In this document: in pieces, positions 14,352 to 22,646 of the stretch
Layout of the letters: every line of letters begins with the position of its first letter
Position numbering within the stretch: the stretch's first letter is position 1
DNA from: JAUXFK01 sp034189035
Lineage (GTDB): Bacteria > Desulfobacterota > UBA8473
Direction: 5' to 3'
NCBI GenBank assembly: GCA_034189035.1
Contig: JAXHVA010000068.1
Coordinates: forward strand, 1 to 22,646
Length of the DNA stretch: 22,646 bases
Made by a program: the position numbers and the translations under genes
The notes under the pieces: model-generated
Database searches by the model: none
What the model was told of the DNA's origin: nothing
Seen by the model: only the letters and a program-made list of their open reading frames with translations

Positions 14352-16181
14352 TCACTCCACAGTTACACTCTTTGCCAAATTTCTTGGCTGATCTACATCT
14401 GTCCCTCTTAGAACCGCAATATGATATGCAAAAAGCTGAAGTGGAATTGCAAATAAAATTGGGTTTAATAACGGCAGTGTTTGGGGAATAAAGAATATAT
14501 CATCTACTCTCTTCTCAATATCTCTATGGGATGAATTTGCGATCGCAATTACTGCTCCTCGCCTTGCCTTTACTTCTTCCACATTGTTTAAAACCTTTTC
14601 GTACGTAATTCCCTCTGATATTAGAACAACAACGGGCATATCGTTGTCGATCAAGGCAATTGGTCCATGCTTCATTTCGCCGGCAGGGTAACCTTCTGCA
14701 TGGATGTATGATATCTCCTTTAGTTTTAATGCTCCTTCCAAGGCAATAGGATAGTTTATCCCCCTGCCCAAGAATAAAAAATTCTGCGCTTTAAAGTACT
14801 TTTTAGCTATTCTCTCAATCTCTTTCTCTTGTTTTAGTATTTCAGCTACCATATGTGGAATCTTTATAAGATTTTCTAACACATTTTCTGCTTTCTGCGG
14901 GTTTATTGTGCCTCTTAAACCTGCTATATACAAGGCCAGAATATAGAGAGCTGCGAGTTGTGTTGTAAATGCCTTAGTTGACGCTACTCCGATCTCTGGT
15001 CCTGCATGGGTATACAATGTTCCATCAGATTCGCGAGAGATACTGTTTTCCAAAGCATTACATATAGAAATAACTCTACTGCTTTTTCTCTTAGCCTCTT
15101 TCAGCGCTGCCAAAGTATCTGCTGTCTCTCCTGATTGTGATATAAAGATAGATAGGTTATCTTTATCGATAATCGGGTCTCTATAACGAAACTCTGAGCC
15201 TAGATCTGCTTCTACAGGAATTCTACAGAATTCTTCAAATAAAAACTTTCCAACAAGAGAAGCATAGAAAGATGTACCACAGGCAATTATCAATATTCGT
15301 TTTATTTTTAAGAGATCTGAGTAATCAATATTTAACTCATCTAAAGATATTCTTCCCTCACTTTGAAATATTCTTCCTCTAATAGTATCTGTTATTGACC
15401 GGGGCTGCTCAAAAATCTCTTTGAGCATGAAGTGCTTATACCCTCCTTTCTCTGCCATAACGGGATCCCATTGAATATCCTTTGGTTCTCGAATAACCTC
15501 CTTTCCATCTAGAGAAACGATCTTCATCTCTCTGTCTGAAAATATTGCTATCTCATTGTCTCCCAAAAAAACGACTTTTCTTGTATGATTTAGGATCGCA
15601 GGAATATCCGATGCCACAAAGAACTCGTCATGTCCCAAACCAATAATCAATGGGCTTTCTTTTCTTGCTGCGATTAGTTTCCTTGGCTCTTTTTCATAGA
15701 GTATCCCTAAAGCATAGGATCCCCTAAGTTCCTTAAGGGCATTAATCACCGCCGACTCTATTTCTCCTTCAGTTTCCATAAATCTTTCTATAAGATGTGA
15801 GATAACCTCCGTATCTGTCTCAGATTTAAAGGTTCGCCCCTTTTTCATCATAATACCCTTTAAATCTAGGTAATTCTCTATTATCCCATTATGTACAACC
15901 ACAACCCCACCGGCCTTATGTGGGTGTGCATTTTCTTCAGAAGGTCTGCCGTGTGTTGCCCATCTGGTATGTCCTATACCAACTGTTCCATTCAATTCCT
16001 CCTCTTTTATAATACTCTCAAGATCTCTGAGTTTCCCTTTGCAACGACGGATTTCGATCTCTTTGTTATGAAAAACAGCTATACCGGCCGAGTCATATCC
16101 TCTATACTCCAGTCTCTTAAGGCCGTCTGTAATTATAGGTGTACACTGTCTCTTCCCTATATATCCTATAATACCGCACAT
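14352..16181 (-). CDS. glmS: Glutamine--fructose-6-phosphate aminotransferase (isomerizing)
   Basis: A complete 609-residue GlmS. The N-terminal glutaminase domain starts at nucleophile Cys2 (MCGIIGYIG), with RLEYRGYDSAG and HTRWATHG motifs. Two SIS sugar-isomerase domains follow, with CGTSFYAS, SQSGETADT and VASTKAFTTQ in the first and EGYPAGEMKHGPIALID in the second, and the C-terminus ends AKSVTVE as is typical. It makes glucosamine-6-phosphate from fructose-6-phosphate and glutamine, the first step to UDP-GlcNAc for peptidoglycan and LPS. The start is ATG 16181 with only a weak AGGA upstream. The space between it and glmU is filled with decayed glmU sequence, so its transcription may now depend on read-through or on a promoter I could not define. 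Confidence 0.97.
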   Translation of the reverse strand: MCGIIGYIGKRQCTPIITDGLKRLEYRGYDSAGIAVFHNKEIEIRRCKGKLRDLESIIKEEELNGTVGIGHTRWATHGRPSEENAHPHKAGGVVVVHNGIIENYLDLKGIMMKKGRTFKSETDTEVISHLIERFMETEGEIESAVINALKELRGSYALGILYEKEPRKLIAARKESPLIIGLGHDEFFVASDIPAILNHTRKVVFLGDNEIAIFSDREMKIVSLDGKEVIREPKDIQWDPVMAEKGGYKHFMLKEIFEQPRSITDTIRGRIFQSEGRISLDELNIDYSDLLKIKRILIIACGTSFYASLVGKFLFEEFCRIPVEADLGSEFRYRDPIIDKDNLSIFISQSGETADTLAALKEAKRKSSRVISICNALENSISRESDGTLYTHAGPEIGVASTKAFTTQLAALYILALYIAGLRGTINPQKAENVLENLIKIPHMVAEILKQEKEIERIAKKYFKAQNFLFLGRGINYPIALEGALKLKEISYIHAEGYPAGEMKHGPIALIDNDMPVVVLISEGITYEKVLNNVEEVKARRGAVIAIANSSHRDIEKRVDDIFFIPQTLPLLNPILFAIPLQLFAYHIAVLRGTDVDQPRNLAKSVTVE

Positions 16182-16194
16182 GATCCTACTCTTT

Positions 16195-16413
16195 CTTTTG
16201 TCTTTGTTTACCTGTTTATCCGACTTAAAATAGGGTTTCCTTATTTAATATACTTGGTTATTATCGATCCTTTGAACAGGCCTAAAAACTGTGTATTGCT
16301 TTCGATAAAGCCCCTGTCTTTTGTGATATTTTATTCAACTTAAGTGAGAAGTATTACTTGTTTCCCTAAGTTTGCTTCAAATTAAATTTTTACAAAATTT
16401 CCGATATTACTCC
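16195..16413 (-). pseudogene. glmU: Decayed 3' end of glmU (acetyltransferase domain remnant)
   Basis: Past the stop at 16414, a shifted frame reads GNFVKI, stop, then LGKQVILLT, matching the GNFVEIK...LGKGSK...HLTY stretch of the GlmU left-handed beta helix. Further on, one continuous frame with two stops reads GFIESNTQF, GSIITK, then GN-ILSRINR and TKTKE. This matches the family's VFIGSDTQL, GSTITKD and GNLAISR...Q.NKEGW C-terminus. The segment carrying the catalytic Asn and the acetyl-CoA-site GAGTITCNYDG motif is missing or unrecognisable. The remnant is about 220 bases where about 350 would be expected, so deletions as well as frameshifts have occurred. It ends just before glmS. Confidence 0.72.
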
Positions 16414-17424
16414 TCACTTTAGTTCAGAATTAGGTTGTAAGTAAGCAAATGGGCCTATCGTCTCCTCATTTGCTATCTTACTATTGCTTATAACACAATA
16501 CGGTCTTATATTTACCTTATTACCCACTTCTGAATCGTTAATAATACAACCCGGTTCGATTATGCAATCTCTTCCGATTACTGACTTCCCTCGAATTGAG
16601 CAATTTGGAAATATTGTTGTGTCTTCTCCAATGCTTACTTCTCTTTCTATATAAGTAGAATAAGGGTCTATTATGCTTACACCACCAAGCATTATCTTTT
16701 CTAGTATTTCTGTTCTAATTAATTCATTTGCCTTGGCCATCTCAAGTCTGTTATTTATTCCTAACACATCAAACGAACTTTTTGACAACAAACCCAGAGC
16801 ATTTTCTTCAACAACAATGTCAGTTAAATAATACTCTGAGTTCATGTTGTTTCTTCCAACCTTTTCAAGGGCATCAAAAAGATAGTCCGCTTTTATACAA
16901 TATATTCCACTATTAACTTCCTTTATCCTTTTTTGTTCATCGCTTGCATCTTTCTCTTCGACTATCCTTAAAATTTCGCTATTTTCATTCCTTATTATTC
17001 TTCCATAACCCATTGGATCTTCTATATTCATAGTTAAAACAGTAACCTTGGCTCTTGTGCTTTGATGAATCTCTATCAATTCTTTTATTGTATTCTCTTT
17101 TACAAGTGGAACATCTCCACAAAGTATCAATATATCTCCTTTAAAATCTTTCAATGCATCTTTGGTACACATTACGGCATGGCCTGTACCAAGCTGTTTT
17201 TTTTGCACTATAAAGAAAAGTCCTTTCTCCTTGAATCTCTCCTCTATCAATTCTCTCTGGTATCCAACTACCAGTATTATCTTCTTTGAAGATAATTTCT
17301 TTGCTAACTCTATCGGGTATGATAACATGGGTATACCCATCAGTGGATGAAGTAATTTTATACGTTTGGAATTCATCCTTGTACTCTTTCCCGCTGCTAG
17401 TATTATAATGGCTATATCCTTCAA
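16414..17424 (-). CDS. glmU: GlmU, truncated: uridylyltransferase domain with an incomplete acetyltransferase domain
   Basis: The open frame gives 336 residues against about 450-460 for the family. The pyrophosphorylase domain (residues 1-230) looks intact: LAAGKSTRM, QLGTGHAV, LCGDVPL, GYGRI, EVNSGIY and INNRLEMAKAN, so it may still make UDP-GlcNAc from GlcNAc-1-phosphate. The left-handed beta helix (hexapeptide repeats) starts at about 240 and stops at YLQPNSELK. The Arg of the family's LRP motif, which binds the acceptor, is Gln here, and all later acetyltransferase residues are absent. The start is TTG 17424 with GGAG and AAGGGA upstream. It sits between the atpC terminator and glmS, the order known from Geobacter. 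It may be functional only in the first activity or may be a pseudogene overall. Confidence 0.88.
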   Translation of the reverse strand: MKDIAIIILAAGKSTRMNSKRIKLLHPLMGIPMLSYPIELAKKLSSKKIILVVGYQRELIEERFKEKGLFFIVQKKQLGTGHAVMCTKDALKDFKGDILILCGDVPLVKENTIKELIEIHQSTRAKVTVLTMNIEDPMGYGRIIRNENSEILRIVEEKDASDEQKRIKEVNSGIYCIKADYLFDALEKVGRNNMNSEYYLTDIVVEENALGLLSKSSFDVLGINNRLEMAKANELIRTEILEKIMLGGVSIIDPYSTYIEREVSIGEDTTIFPNCSIRGKSVIGRDCIIEPGCIINDSEVGNKVNIRPYCVISNSKIANEETIGPFAYLQPNSELK

Positions 17425-17479
17425 ATATTCCCTTCTCCAAGTTCAGCTATTTCATTATAAACTCTTTTTCATTGAACAA

Positions 17480-17511
17480 TAAAAAAGGGCTGGGTTTTAG
17501 AACCCGCCCCT
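17480..17511 (-). terminator. Rho-independent terminator of the atp operon
   Basis: On the minus strand, a GC-rich hairpin pairs GGGC and GGGTT with AACCC and GCCC around a four-base loop, with a single bulged A, and is followed by TTTTTTATTG. It lies just after the atpC stop and is the strongest terminator in the window. It separates the ATP synthase operon from glmU. Confidence 0.88.
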
Positions 17512-17534
17512 TCCTCAATGGAAAGCTTTTTGGA

Positions 17535-17948
17535 CTATCCAGCCTTTGTTGCAACATTTATCCTTACAAGAGCTCTTTTTAAAGCCGCTTGAGCTCTTGC
17601 AAAGTCAATCTCTTCTTTGTCTGCATTTTGTATTCTCTGTTCTGCTCGATCTCTGGCAGCTTCTGCCCTTTGAATATCTATTTCTTCAGCCTTTTCAGCA
17701 CTCTCAACCAATATATTAACTCTATCGTGCATCACCTCTGCAAAACCATCATTTACTGCCAGATACCTATATGAACCTTCTTTCCCTCCGTACTTTATTT
17801 CACCTGTTTTCAATACGGTCATAAATGGTGTATGCCCAGGAAGAACACCAAATTCTCCCTCTTCTCCTGGTGCAGTTACTTCTTTGGTATCCACCTTTAT
17901 TAAGGACTTTTCCGGCGTGACGACCTCCAAAAGAATTGTATCTTCCAC
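17535..17948 (-). CDS. atpC: ATP synthase F1 subunit epsilon
   Basis: A 137-residue epsilon subunit of normal size. The N-terminal beta sandwich shows VVTPEKSLIKVDTKEVTAPG, GEFGVLPGHTPFMTVLKTG and a LAVNDGFAEV strand. The C-terminal helical pair (from about 90) is Ala/Glu/Arg-rich, with RAEAARDRAEQRI and ARAQAALKRALVRI. Epsilon links gamma to the c-ring and its C-terminal helices can inhibit ATP hydrolysis. The start is GTG 17948, with AAGGAGA seven bases upstream. It follows atpD by 21 bases and is last in the operon. Confidence 0.95.
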   Translation of the reverse strand: MEDTILLEVVTPEKSLIKVDTKEVTAPGEEGEFGVLPGHTPFMTVLKTGEIKYGGKEGSYRYLAVNDGFAEVMHDRVNILVESAEKAEEIDIQRAEAARDRAEQRIQNADKEEIDFARAQAALKRALVRINVATKAG

Positions 17949-17969
17949 GTAAATCTCTCCTTCAACTCA

Positions 17970-19382
17970 TTATGCAGCCAACAATTTCTCTGCCTTTTTT
18001 TGTGCCTCTTCTATTGTTCCAACCATATAAAATGCCTGCTCAGGCAAATCGTCATGTTTTCCCTTTACAAGCTCATCAAAACCCTTTATTGTATCTTCCA
18101 ATTTAACATAAACACCCGGTGTACCTGTAAATTCTTCAGCTACAAAGAAAGGCTGGGATAAAAACCGCTGAATCTTTCTTGCTCTTGATACAATCAGTTT
18201 GTCTTCTTCTGAAAGCTCTTCCATGCCCAATATAGCGATAATATCCTGTAGATTTTTATATCTTTGAAGTATAGATTGAACCTCTCTGGCAACTCTGTAA
18301 TGTTCTTCTCCAAGAACTTGAGGATCAAGGATTCGAGAAGTTGAATCGAGAGGATCAACAGCAGGATATATTCCCAATTCTGCAATCTGCCTTGATAACA
18401 CTGTAGTCGCATCCAAATGCGCGAAAGTCGTAGCAGGCGCCGGATCTGTAAGGTCATCCGCAGGAACGTATACTGCTTGAACCGATGTAATCGAACCCTT
18501 GTTCGTAGAAGTAATCCTCTCCTCAAGCTCGCCAAGATCTGTCGCAAGTGTAGGTTGATATCCAACCGCTGATGGCATACGTCCAAGCAAAGCCGATACT
18601 TCAGAGCCGGCTTGTGTAAATCTAAATATATTATCTATAAACAGCAATACGTCCAACCCTTCTTCATCCCTGAAGTATTCAGCCGCAGTTAACGCAGAGA
18701 GACCAACCCTTGCTCTTGCACCTGGAGTTTCTGTCATTTGTCCATAAATCAGGGCTGTTTTATCTATAACTTTCGATTCCTTCATCTCTAACCACAGATC
18801 GTTTCCCTCTCTAGTACGTTCCCCAACACCACCAAAAACTGAAAAACCTCCGTGTTGCTTTGCGATGTTGTTAATCAATTCCATTATTATTACTGTCTTG
18901 CCTACGCCTGCACCACCAAATAGTCCTACCTTTCCCCCGCGCGGATAGGGTTCTAACAGGTCCAGAACCTTTATTCCCGTCTCAAAAGGAACTACAGATG
19001 TGTCCTGTTCAATCAGTTCAGGAGCAGGCCGATGAATAGGATACTTCATCTTTGTCTTTACAGGTCCCAACTCATCAACAGGCTCTCCTATTACATTTAA
19101 AACCCTTCCTAAGGTCTCTTTTCCGACAGGCATCGAAATTTGATTTCCTTTGTAAATTGCCTCTTTTCCTCTAATAAGCCCATCCGTTGTGCCCATTGAT
19201 ATGCATCTTACTGTATTGTCTCCCACATGCTGAGCTACTTCAACGATAAGGTTTCCAGGTCTATCGTCAATCGCCGGATTTGTCAACTCAATCGCACCAT
19301 AAATAGGTGGGAGTTCTTCCGCACTAAATCGTATATCCAGCACCGGACCAATAACCTGCACAACCGTTCCCTTTACTTCCAT
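17970..19382 (-). CDS. atpD: ATP synthase F1 subunit beta (catalytic)
   Basis: From ATG 19382 the protein is 470 residues, the usual length. Seen are the P-loop GGAGVGKT (156-163), the catalytic-Glu stretch GERTREGNDL, the Walker B LLFIDNIFRFTQAGSEVS, and the DELSEED-equivalent EELSEED. It carries the three catalytic sites of F1. An in-frame GTG at 19406 would add eight residues; I prefer the ATG because the family starts near MEVKGTV and AAGGAGG lies upstream, though with rather long spacing (11 bases). The gene follows atpG directly. Confidence 0.97.
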   Translation of the reverse strand: MEVKGTVVQVIGPVLDIRFSAEELPPIYGAIELTNPAIDDRPGNLIVEVAQHVGDNTVRCISMGTTDGLIRGKEAIYKGNQISMPVGKETLGRVLNVIGEPVDELGPVKTKMKYPIHRPAPELIEQDTSVVPFETGIKVLDLLEPYPRGGKVGLFGGAGVGKTVIIMELINNIAKQHGGFSVFGGVGERTREGNDLWLEMKESKVIDKTALIYGQMTETPGARARVGLSALTAAEYFRDEEGLDVLLFIDNIFRFTQAGSEVSALLGRMPSAVGYQPTLATDLGELEERITSTNKGSITSVQAVYVPADDLTDPAPATTFAHLDATTVLSRQIAELGIYPAVDPLDSTSRILDPQVLGEEHYRVAREVQSILQRYKNLQDIIAILGMEELSEEDKLIVSRARKIQRFLSQPFFVAEEFTGTPGVYVKLEDTIKGFDELVKGKHDDLPEQAFYMVGTIEEAQKKAEKLLAA

Positions 19383-19409
19383 ATCTATATTTTCCTCCTT
19401 TTCCACCTT

Positions 19410-20273
19410 TTATCTCAATGCTTCTGATCCACCAACAATATCCAACATCTCTTTTGTAATTGATGCCTGTCTTGCTTTATTATAGGATAATGTAAGACTC
19501 TCAATCAATTCTCCAGCATTTTTAGTCGCAGCTTCCATTGCCGTCATTCTTGCTGCCTGTTCGCTTGCTACGGACTCTAACATGGCCTTATATATCTGAA
19601 CCTTGATATACCGTGGAAGAATCTCTTCCAAAATTCTCTGTTCATCGGGTTCATAGATATACTCTATAATCGATTCTTCCTCTTTCTCCTCCATTGGTTG
19701 TATAGGAAGAAGCGTTTCTACATTTACCTCTTGTTTTATCATCGAAACGAATCTCGTGTACACAACACGAACTTCATCGATCTCTCTTTTTTTATAACTG
19801 TTTACAATATCTTTACCAATTTCCGATGCAAGAGAGAACTCCACTTTGTTGAGAACATCTATGTACTTCTTGTATGGTGTATACTTTCTTCTTTTAAAGT
19901 AATCCTTTGCCTTTATACCAACCAATACAAGGGATGTATTGAGATTTTTTTCATTCCCTTCTCTTACAATCCATTCAGCCCTTGTAAGTACATTGTTATT
20001 GAAGGCTCCGCATAGACCCCTCTCTGCTGATACAACAACCAATCTGACGTTCTTGATCTCTCTTCTTTCGAGAAGGGGATGCGATTCTTCAGTGGTCCTT
20101 AAAGACAGACTCCTCAATACTTCCATCATTCTCTCTGAATACGGTCTGTTCATAAGTGCATTTTCCTGTGCTCTTCTTAACTTAGCTGCAGCGACCATCT
20201 GCATCGCCCGAGTAATTATCTGTGTATTCTTTACGCTGTCAATCCTTCTTCTTATATCTCTTAATGTTGCCAT
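19410..20273 (-). CDS. atpG: ATP synthase F1 subunit gamma
   Basis: A complete 287-residue gamma subunit. The N-terminal helix ATLRDIRRRIDSVKNTQIIT and MVAAAKLRRAQ and the C-terminal helix AATKNAGELIESLTLSYNKA with RQASITKEMLDIVGG are the hallmarks of the central rotor coiled coil. SAERGLCGAFNNN is the conserved Rossmann-like segment. It rotates within the alpha3beta3 ring and transmits torque from the c-ring. Start ATG 20273 has GAGAGG about nine bases upstream. It sits between atpA and atpD in the standard order. Confidence 0.96.
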   Translation of the reverse strand: MATLRDIRRRIDSVKNTQIITRAMQMVAAAKLRRAQENALMNRPYSERMMEVLRSLSLRTTEESHPLLERREIKNVRLVVVSAERGLCGAFNNNVLTRAEWIVREGNEKNLNTSLVLVGIKAKDYFKRRKYTPYKKYIDVLNKVEFSLASEIGKDIVNSYKKREIDEVRVVYTRFVSMIKQEVNVETLLPIQPMEEKEEESIIEYIYEPDEQRILEEILPRYIKVQIYKAMLESVASEQAARMTAMEAATKNAGELIESLTLSYNKARQASITKEMLDIVGGSEALR

Positions 20274-20287
20274 ATTTGATTAACCTC

Positions 20288-21796
20288 TCAAGGTTTAAAT
20301 ATTTCTTTAAATGCATTCAACGCCTTATCTATCTTGTCGCTGATTTCACTGCTGATCTCTTTTTTCTCTTTTATTTCTTCCAGAAGATCCTTATGCTTAT
20401 CATCAAAGAACGTATAGAGTTCCTCTTCATAACTTCCTAAAACACTCTCATCTAAATCATCAACGAAACCTTTTGTGCCGGAGTATATGACCAGAATCTG
20501 TTTTTCTACAGGTATTGGCTTGTACTGAGCCTGTTTTAATAATTCCGTTAACCTGCTGCCTCTTGAGAGCTGCATTTGTGTAGCCTTATCCAAATCACTC
20601 CCAAACTGGGCAAATGATACAAGTTCTCTATACTGTGCCAGGTCTAATCTTAAACTCCCGGCAACCTTCTTCATTGCCTTGTTCTGCGCGTTTCCCCCAA
20701 CTCTTGAAACAGAAAGTCCTACATTAATTGCAGGTCTCACCCCTGCATAAAACAGATCCGGTTCAAGGTATATCTGTCCATCTGTAATTGAAATAACATT
20801 TGTAGGAATATAAGCGGATACGTCCCCTGCCTGTGTTTCAATAATAGGCAAAGCAGTTAAAGAACCCGCCCCTAATTTCTCATTCATTTTAGCTGCCCTT
20901 TCAAGAAGCCTTGAATGGAGATAGAATATATCACCTGGATATGCCTCTCTTCCCGGAGGTCGTCTTAAAAGAAGAGACATCTGTCTATATGCAACCGCAT
21001 GTTTTGATAAATCATCGTATATAACTAAGGAATGCTTCCCATTGTCTCTAAAATACTCTCCTATAGAACATCCTGAATATGGAGCGATAAATTGCAATGG
21101 GGCAGGATCTGAAGCGGCTGCAGAGATTACTGTCGTATAATCCATTGCCCCGAATTTATCCAATGTATCTATAACTCTCGCTATGGTTGACTTCTTCTGT
21201 CCTATAGCAACATAGATGCAAAAAACATCTGCGTCTTTCTGGTTTATAATGGCATCAATTACTACTGCCGTCTTTCCTGTCTGCCTGTCGCCGATGATCA
21301 ACTCCCTTTGTCCTCTCCCTATAGGAATCATAGAGTCTATTGCTTTGAGTCCTGTCTGTAATGGCTCTTTCACCGGCATTCTGGCAACAACCCCTGGAGC
21401 TGTCTGCTCAATGGGACGAAAATCTTTTGTCTCTATAGAACCCTTTCCATCCAATGGCTGTCCTATAGCATTTATTACCCTTCCGACTAGGCTTTCTCCC
21501 ACAGGGACCTCGGTGATTCTATTCGTTCTTTTTACTGTGTCACCCTCTTTAATATGTACATATTCTCCAAGAATGGCAACACCAACATTGTCTTCTTCCA
21601 GGTTGAGGACCATTCCGTAAATTCCGTCTGGAAACTCAATTAATTCACCTGCCATGGCATTCTCTAAACCATAAATCCTTGAGATTCCATCACCCACAGA
21701 AAGTACAGTACCAGTCTCGCTAATGTCTACCTCTTTGGAATATTCTTTTATCTGCTTCTTTATAATCTCACTGATCTCTTCTGCCCTTATCTGCAT
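20288..21796 (-). CDS. atpA: ATP synthase F1 subunit alpha
   Basis: A 502-residue alpha subunit of normal size. The P-loop GDRQTGKT is at 169-176, with the usual alpha-subunit Gln replacing the catalytic Glu. Other markers are VGDGISRIYGLENAMAGE near the N-terminus, LVIYDDLSKHAVAYRQMSLL, RRPPGREAYPGDIFYLHSR, and the alpha signature PAINVGLSVSRVGG. It binds nucleotide at the non-catalytic sites of F1. The start is ATG 21796, directly abutting the atpH stop (TAG then ATG), with GAAGGA inside the end of atpH, so the two are translationally coupled. Confidence 0.97.
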   Translation of the reverse strand: MQIRAEEISEIIKKQIKEYSKEVDISETGTVLSVGDGISRIYGLENAMAGELIEFPDGIYGMVLNLEEDNVGVAILGEYVHIKEGDTVKRTNRITEVPVGESLVGRVINAIGQPLDGKGSIETKDFRPIEQTAPGVVARMPVKEPLQTGLKAIDSMIPIGRGQRELIIGDRQTGKTAVVIDAIINQKDADVFCIYVAIGQKKSTIARVIDTLDKFGAMDYTTVISAAASDPAPLQFIAPYSGCSIGEYFRDNGKHSLVIYDDLSKHAVAYRQMSLLLRRPPGREAYPGDIFYLHSRLLERAAKMNEKLGAGSLTALPIIETQAGDVSAYIPTNVISITDGQIYLEPDLFYAGVRPAINVGLSVSRVGGNAQNKAMKKVAGSLRLDLAQYRELVSFAQFGSDLDKATQMQLSRGSRLTELLKQAQYKPIPVEKQILVIYSGTKGFVDDLDESVLGSYEEELYTFFDDKHKDLLEEIKEKKEISSEISDKIDKALNAFKEIFKP

Positions 21797-22348
21797 CTAT
21801 CCTTCTTCCCCCTTTATTATTGATCTTTTTATATTTTTGAGCTGTGTTTTTACACTTCCATCGTATATAACATTTCCTAGCTTTGTTATTGCACCACCCA
21901 TTATTGATGGATCTTCTTTTATCTCTAAAATAATTTCCTTTCCGATAGACTTTTGAAAAGCATCTTTTAATCTTTTAATAACTCTGTCTGGCATTTTCTT
22001 CGCAAAAATTACATCTGCGCGAATCCTTCCTTCTATACTATCGAGTATATCCTCATAACGTTTTATAATAAGAGGAAGAAACGATATCCTGTTTTTATCG
22101 ATAAGAAGGCTTAAAAAATTGTCGACAGTCTCTGATAATGGAAGTCCCTTGAAAATCTCCTTCATTATTAATTTTTTGCTCTCATTCGGATATATTGAAC
22201 TATAGAGGACTGCATTGAGTTCTATATTCTCGTTTATGATACTATTTACTTCTTGAAGTTCTCTTTCAAACTCTTTACTTTTATTTTCTTCTACACCTAT
22301 ACTTATCAAAGCCTCCGCATATCTTCTTGTAATGCTGCTGCTAATCAA
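21797..22348 (-). CDS. atpH: ATP synthase F1 subunit delta
   Basis: A 183-residue delta subunit (OSCP). The N-terminus ISSSITRRYAEALISIG and the C-terminal ILEIKEDPSIMGGAITKLGN, which matches the family's conserved DPSLIGGxxxxxGxxxxDGS, identify it. It joins the peripheral b stalk to the top of F1. The start is TTG 22348, whose bases overlap the atpF stop (TTGA), with AAGGTGG ten bases upstream, an arrangement typical of coupled translation. Charged helices fill the middle, as expected. Confidence 0.93.
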   Translation of the reverse strand: MISSSITRRYAEALISIGVEENKSKEFERELQEVNSIINENIELNAVLYSSIYPNESKKLIMKEIFKGLPLSETVDNFLSLLIDKNRISFLPLIIKRYEDILDSIEGRIRADVIFAKKMPDRVIKRLKDAFQKSIGKEIILEIKEDPSIMGGAITKLGNVIYDGSVKTQLKNIKRSIIKGEEG

Positions 22349-22646
22349 TTTATATGTACCACCTTTTCTATATATTCTGTAACAACCCTTTCATGGTCTT
22401 TGGTTGTTAGTTTTTTCTTTATCAAATCCTCTACAATGTTGAAGATTCTTTCCGCATATTCCTTTCTAATTTGGTCTTTTACTTTCATTACTTCTTGTTC
22501 TATTTCCCTTGCTGCTTTTTGTTTTATCTTTTCTGCTTCAATCTTTGCATTTTCTATTATTCTTTCTTTCTCTTTTATACCATCTTCTCTAAATTCTTCT
22601 ATTATTCTATCGATTTCATTCTCTATATTTTTCAGCTTATTCTCTA
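22345..22646 (-). CDS. atpF: ATP synthase F0 subunit b, C-terminal part (runs off the window edge)
   Basis: The open frame at the right edge encodes about 99 residues of a highly charged, almost continuous helix, with repeats such as EFREDGIKEKERIIENAK and IEAEKIKQKAAREIEQEV, and ends VVTEYIEKVVHIN. This is the dimerising and delta-binding part of the peripheral stalk b subunit; the N-terminal membrane anchor lies outside the window. Its TGA overlaps the TTG of atpH by four bases. It cannot be decided from this fragment whether it is the only b gene or one of a b/b' pair, as found in several relatives with this operon order. Confidence 0.85.
   Translation of the reverse strand, partial: ENKLKNIENEIDRIIEEFREDGIKEKERIIENAKIEAEKIKQKAAREIEQEVMKVKDQIRKEYAERIFNIVEDLIKKKLTTKDHERVVTEYIEKVVHIN

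Noticed and set aside
15891..16343. 150-codon open frame on the + strand opposite the glmS start and glmU remnant
   Set aside because: It is antisense to conserved glmS coding sequence, has no recognisable motif and no good ribosome binding site.
16182..16413. A glmS ribozyme/riboswitch upstream of glmS
   Set aside because: The sequence is accounted for by decayed glmU coding remnants and no ribozyme core was recognisable; glmS ribozymes are known mainly from Gram-positive bacteria.
1..22646. tRNA or rRNA genes
   Set aside because: No T-loop (GGTTCGAATCC-like) motif with a matching acceptor stem, and no conserved rRNA segment, was seen on either strand.

Overview
The window looks like a chromosomal segment of an AT-rich, Gram-negative bacterium. 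An LPS-assembly lipoprotein gene (lptE) implies an outer membrane. Remnants of a tungsten-type aldehyde ferredoxin oxidoreductase (AOR) and its Fe-S partner point to an anaerobic ancestry. The gene order atpFHAGDC-glmU-glmS, lptE next to holA, and the style of the remnants suggest something near Desulfobacterota or Nitrospirota. No rRNA or other decisive marker is present, so this placement is an inference only. Layout on the + strand: positions 1-854 hold no gene I can support, ending in a good sigma-54 promoter. Next comes a three-domain signalling protein (855-2147), a Tat-signal ferredoxin pseudogene (2437-3120), an AOR pseudogene (about 3501-4495), a probable ISL3-like remnant, and a compact intact trio: flavodoxin, DUF362 protein and SGNH hydrolase (4991-6963). 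Everything from 6978 to the right end is on the minus strand. Reading in the direction of transcription from the right edge: atpF (partial), atpH, atpA, atpG, atpD, atpC, a strong terminator, glmU (broken), glmS, a ClC-type anion transporter, gatC, gatA and a terminator. A roughly 1.5 kb graveyard follows, with a deleted IS4-type transposase, a ribbon-helix-helix antitoxin remnant and a PIN toxin remnant. After that come lptE and holA, which converge on the + strand trio. The intact genes cover ATP synthesis (F1 sector and stator), amino-sugar supply for the envelope (glmS), tRNA amidation (gatCA), outer-membrane assembly (lptE) and replication (holA). The most notable observation is decay. 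Several accessory genes are multiply broken, and the essential bifunctional glmU stops at residue 336. Its missing acetyltransferase half is still recognisable as a frameshifted, stop-ridden remnant filling the gap to glmS. Together with IS and toxin-antitoxin fragments, this resembles a genome under relaxed selection, such as an early-stage host-associated or otherwise reducing lineage. I did not find a convincing new biological system.
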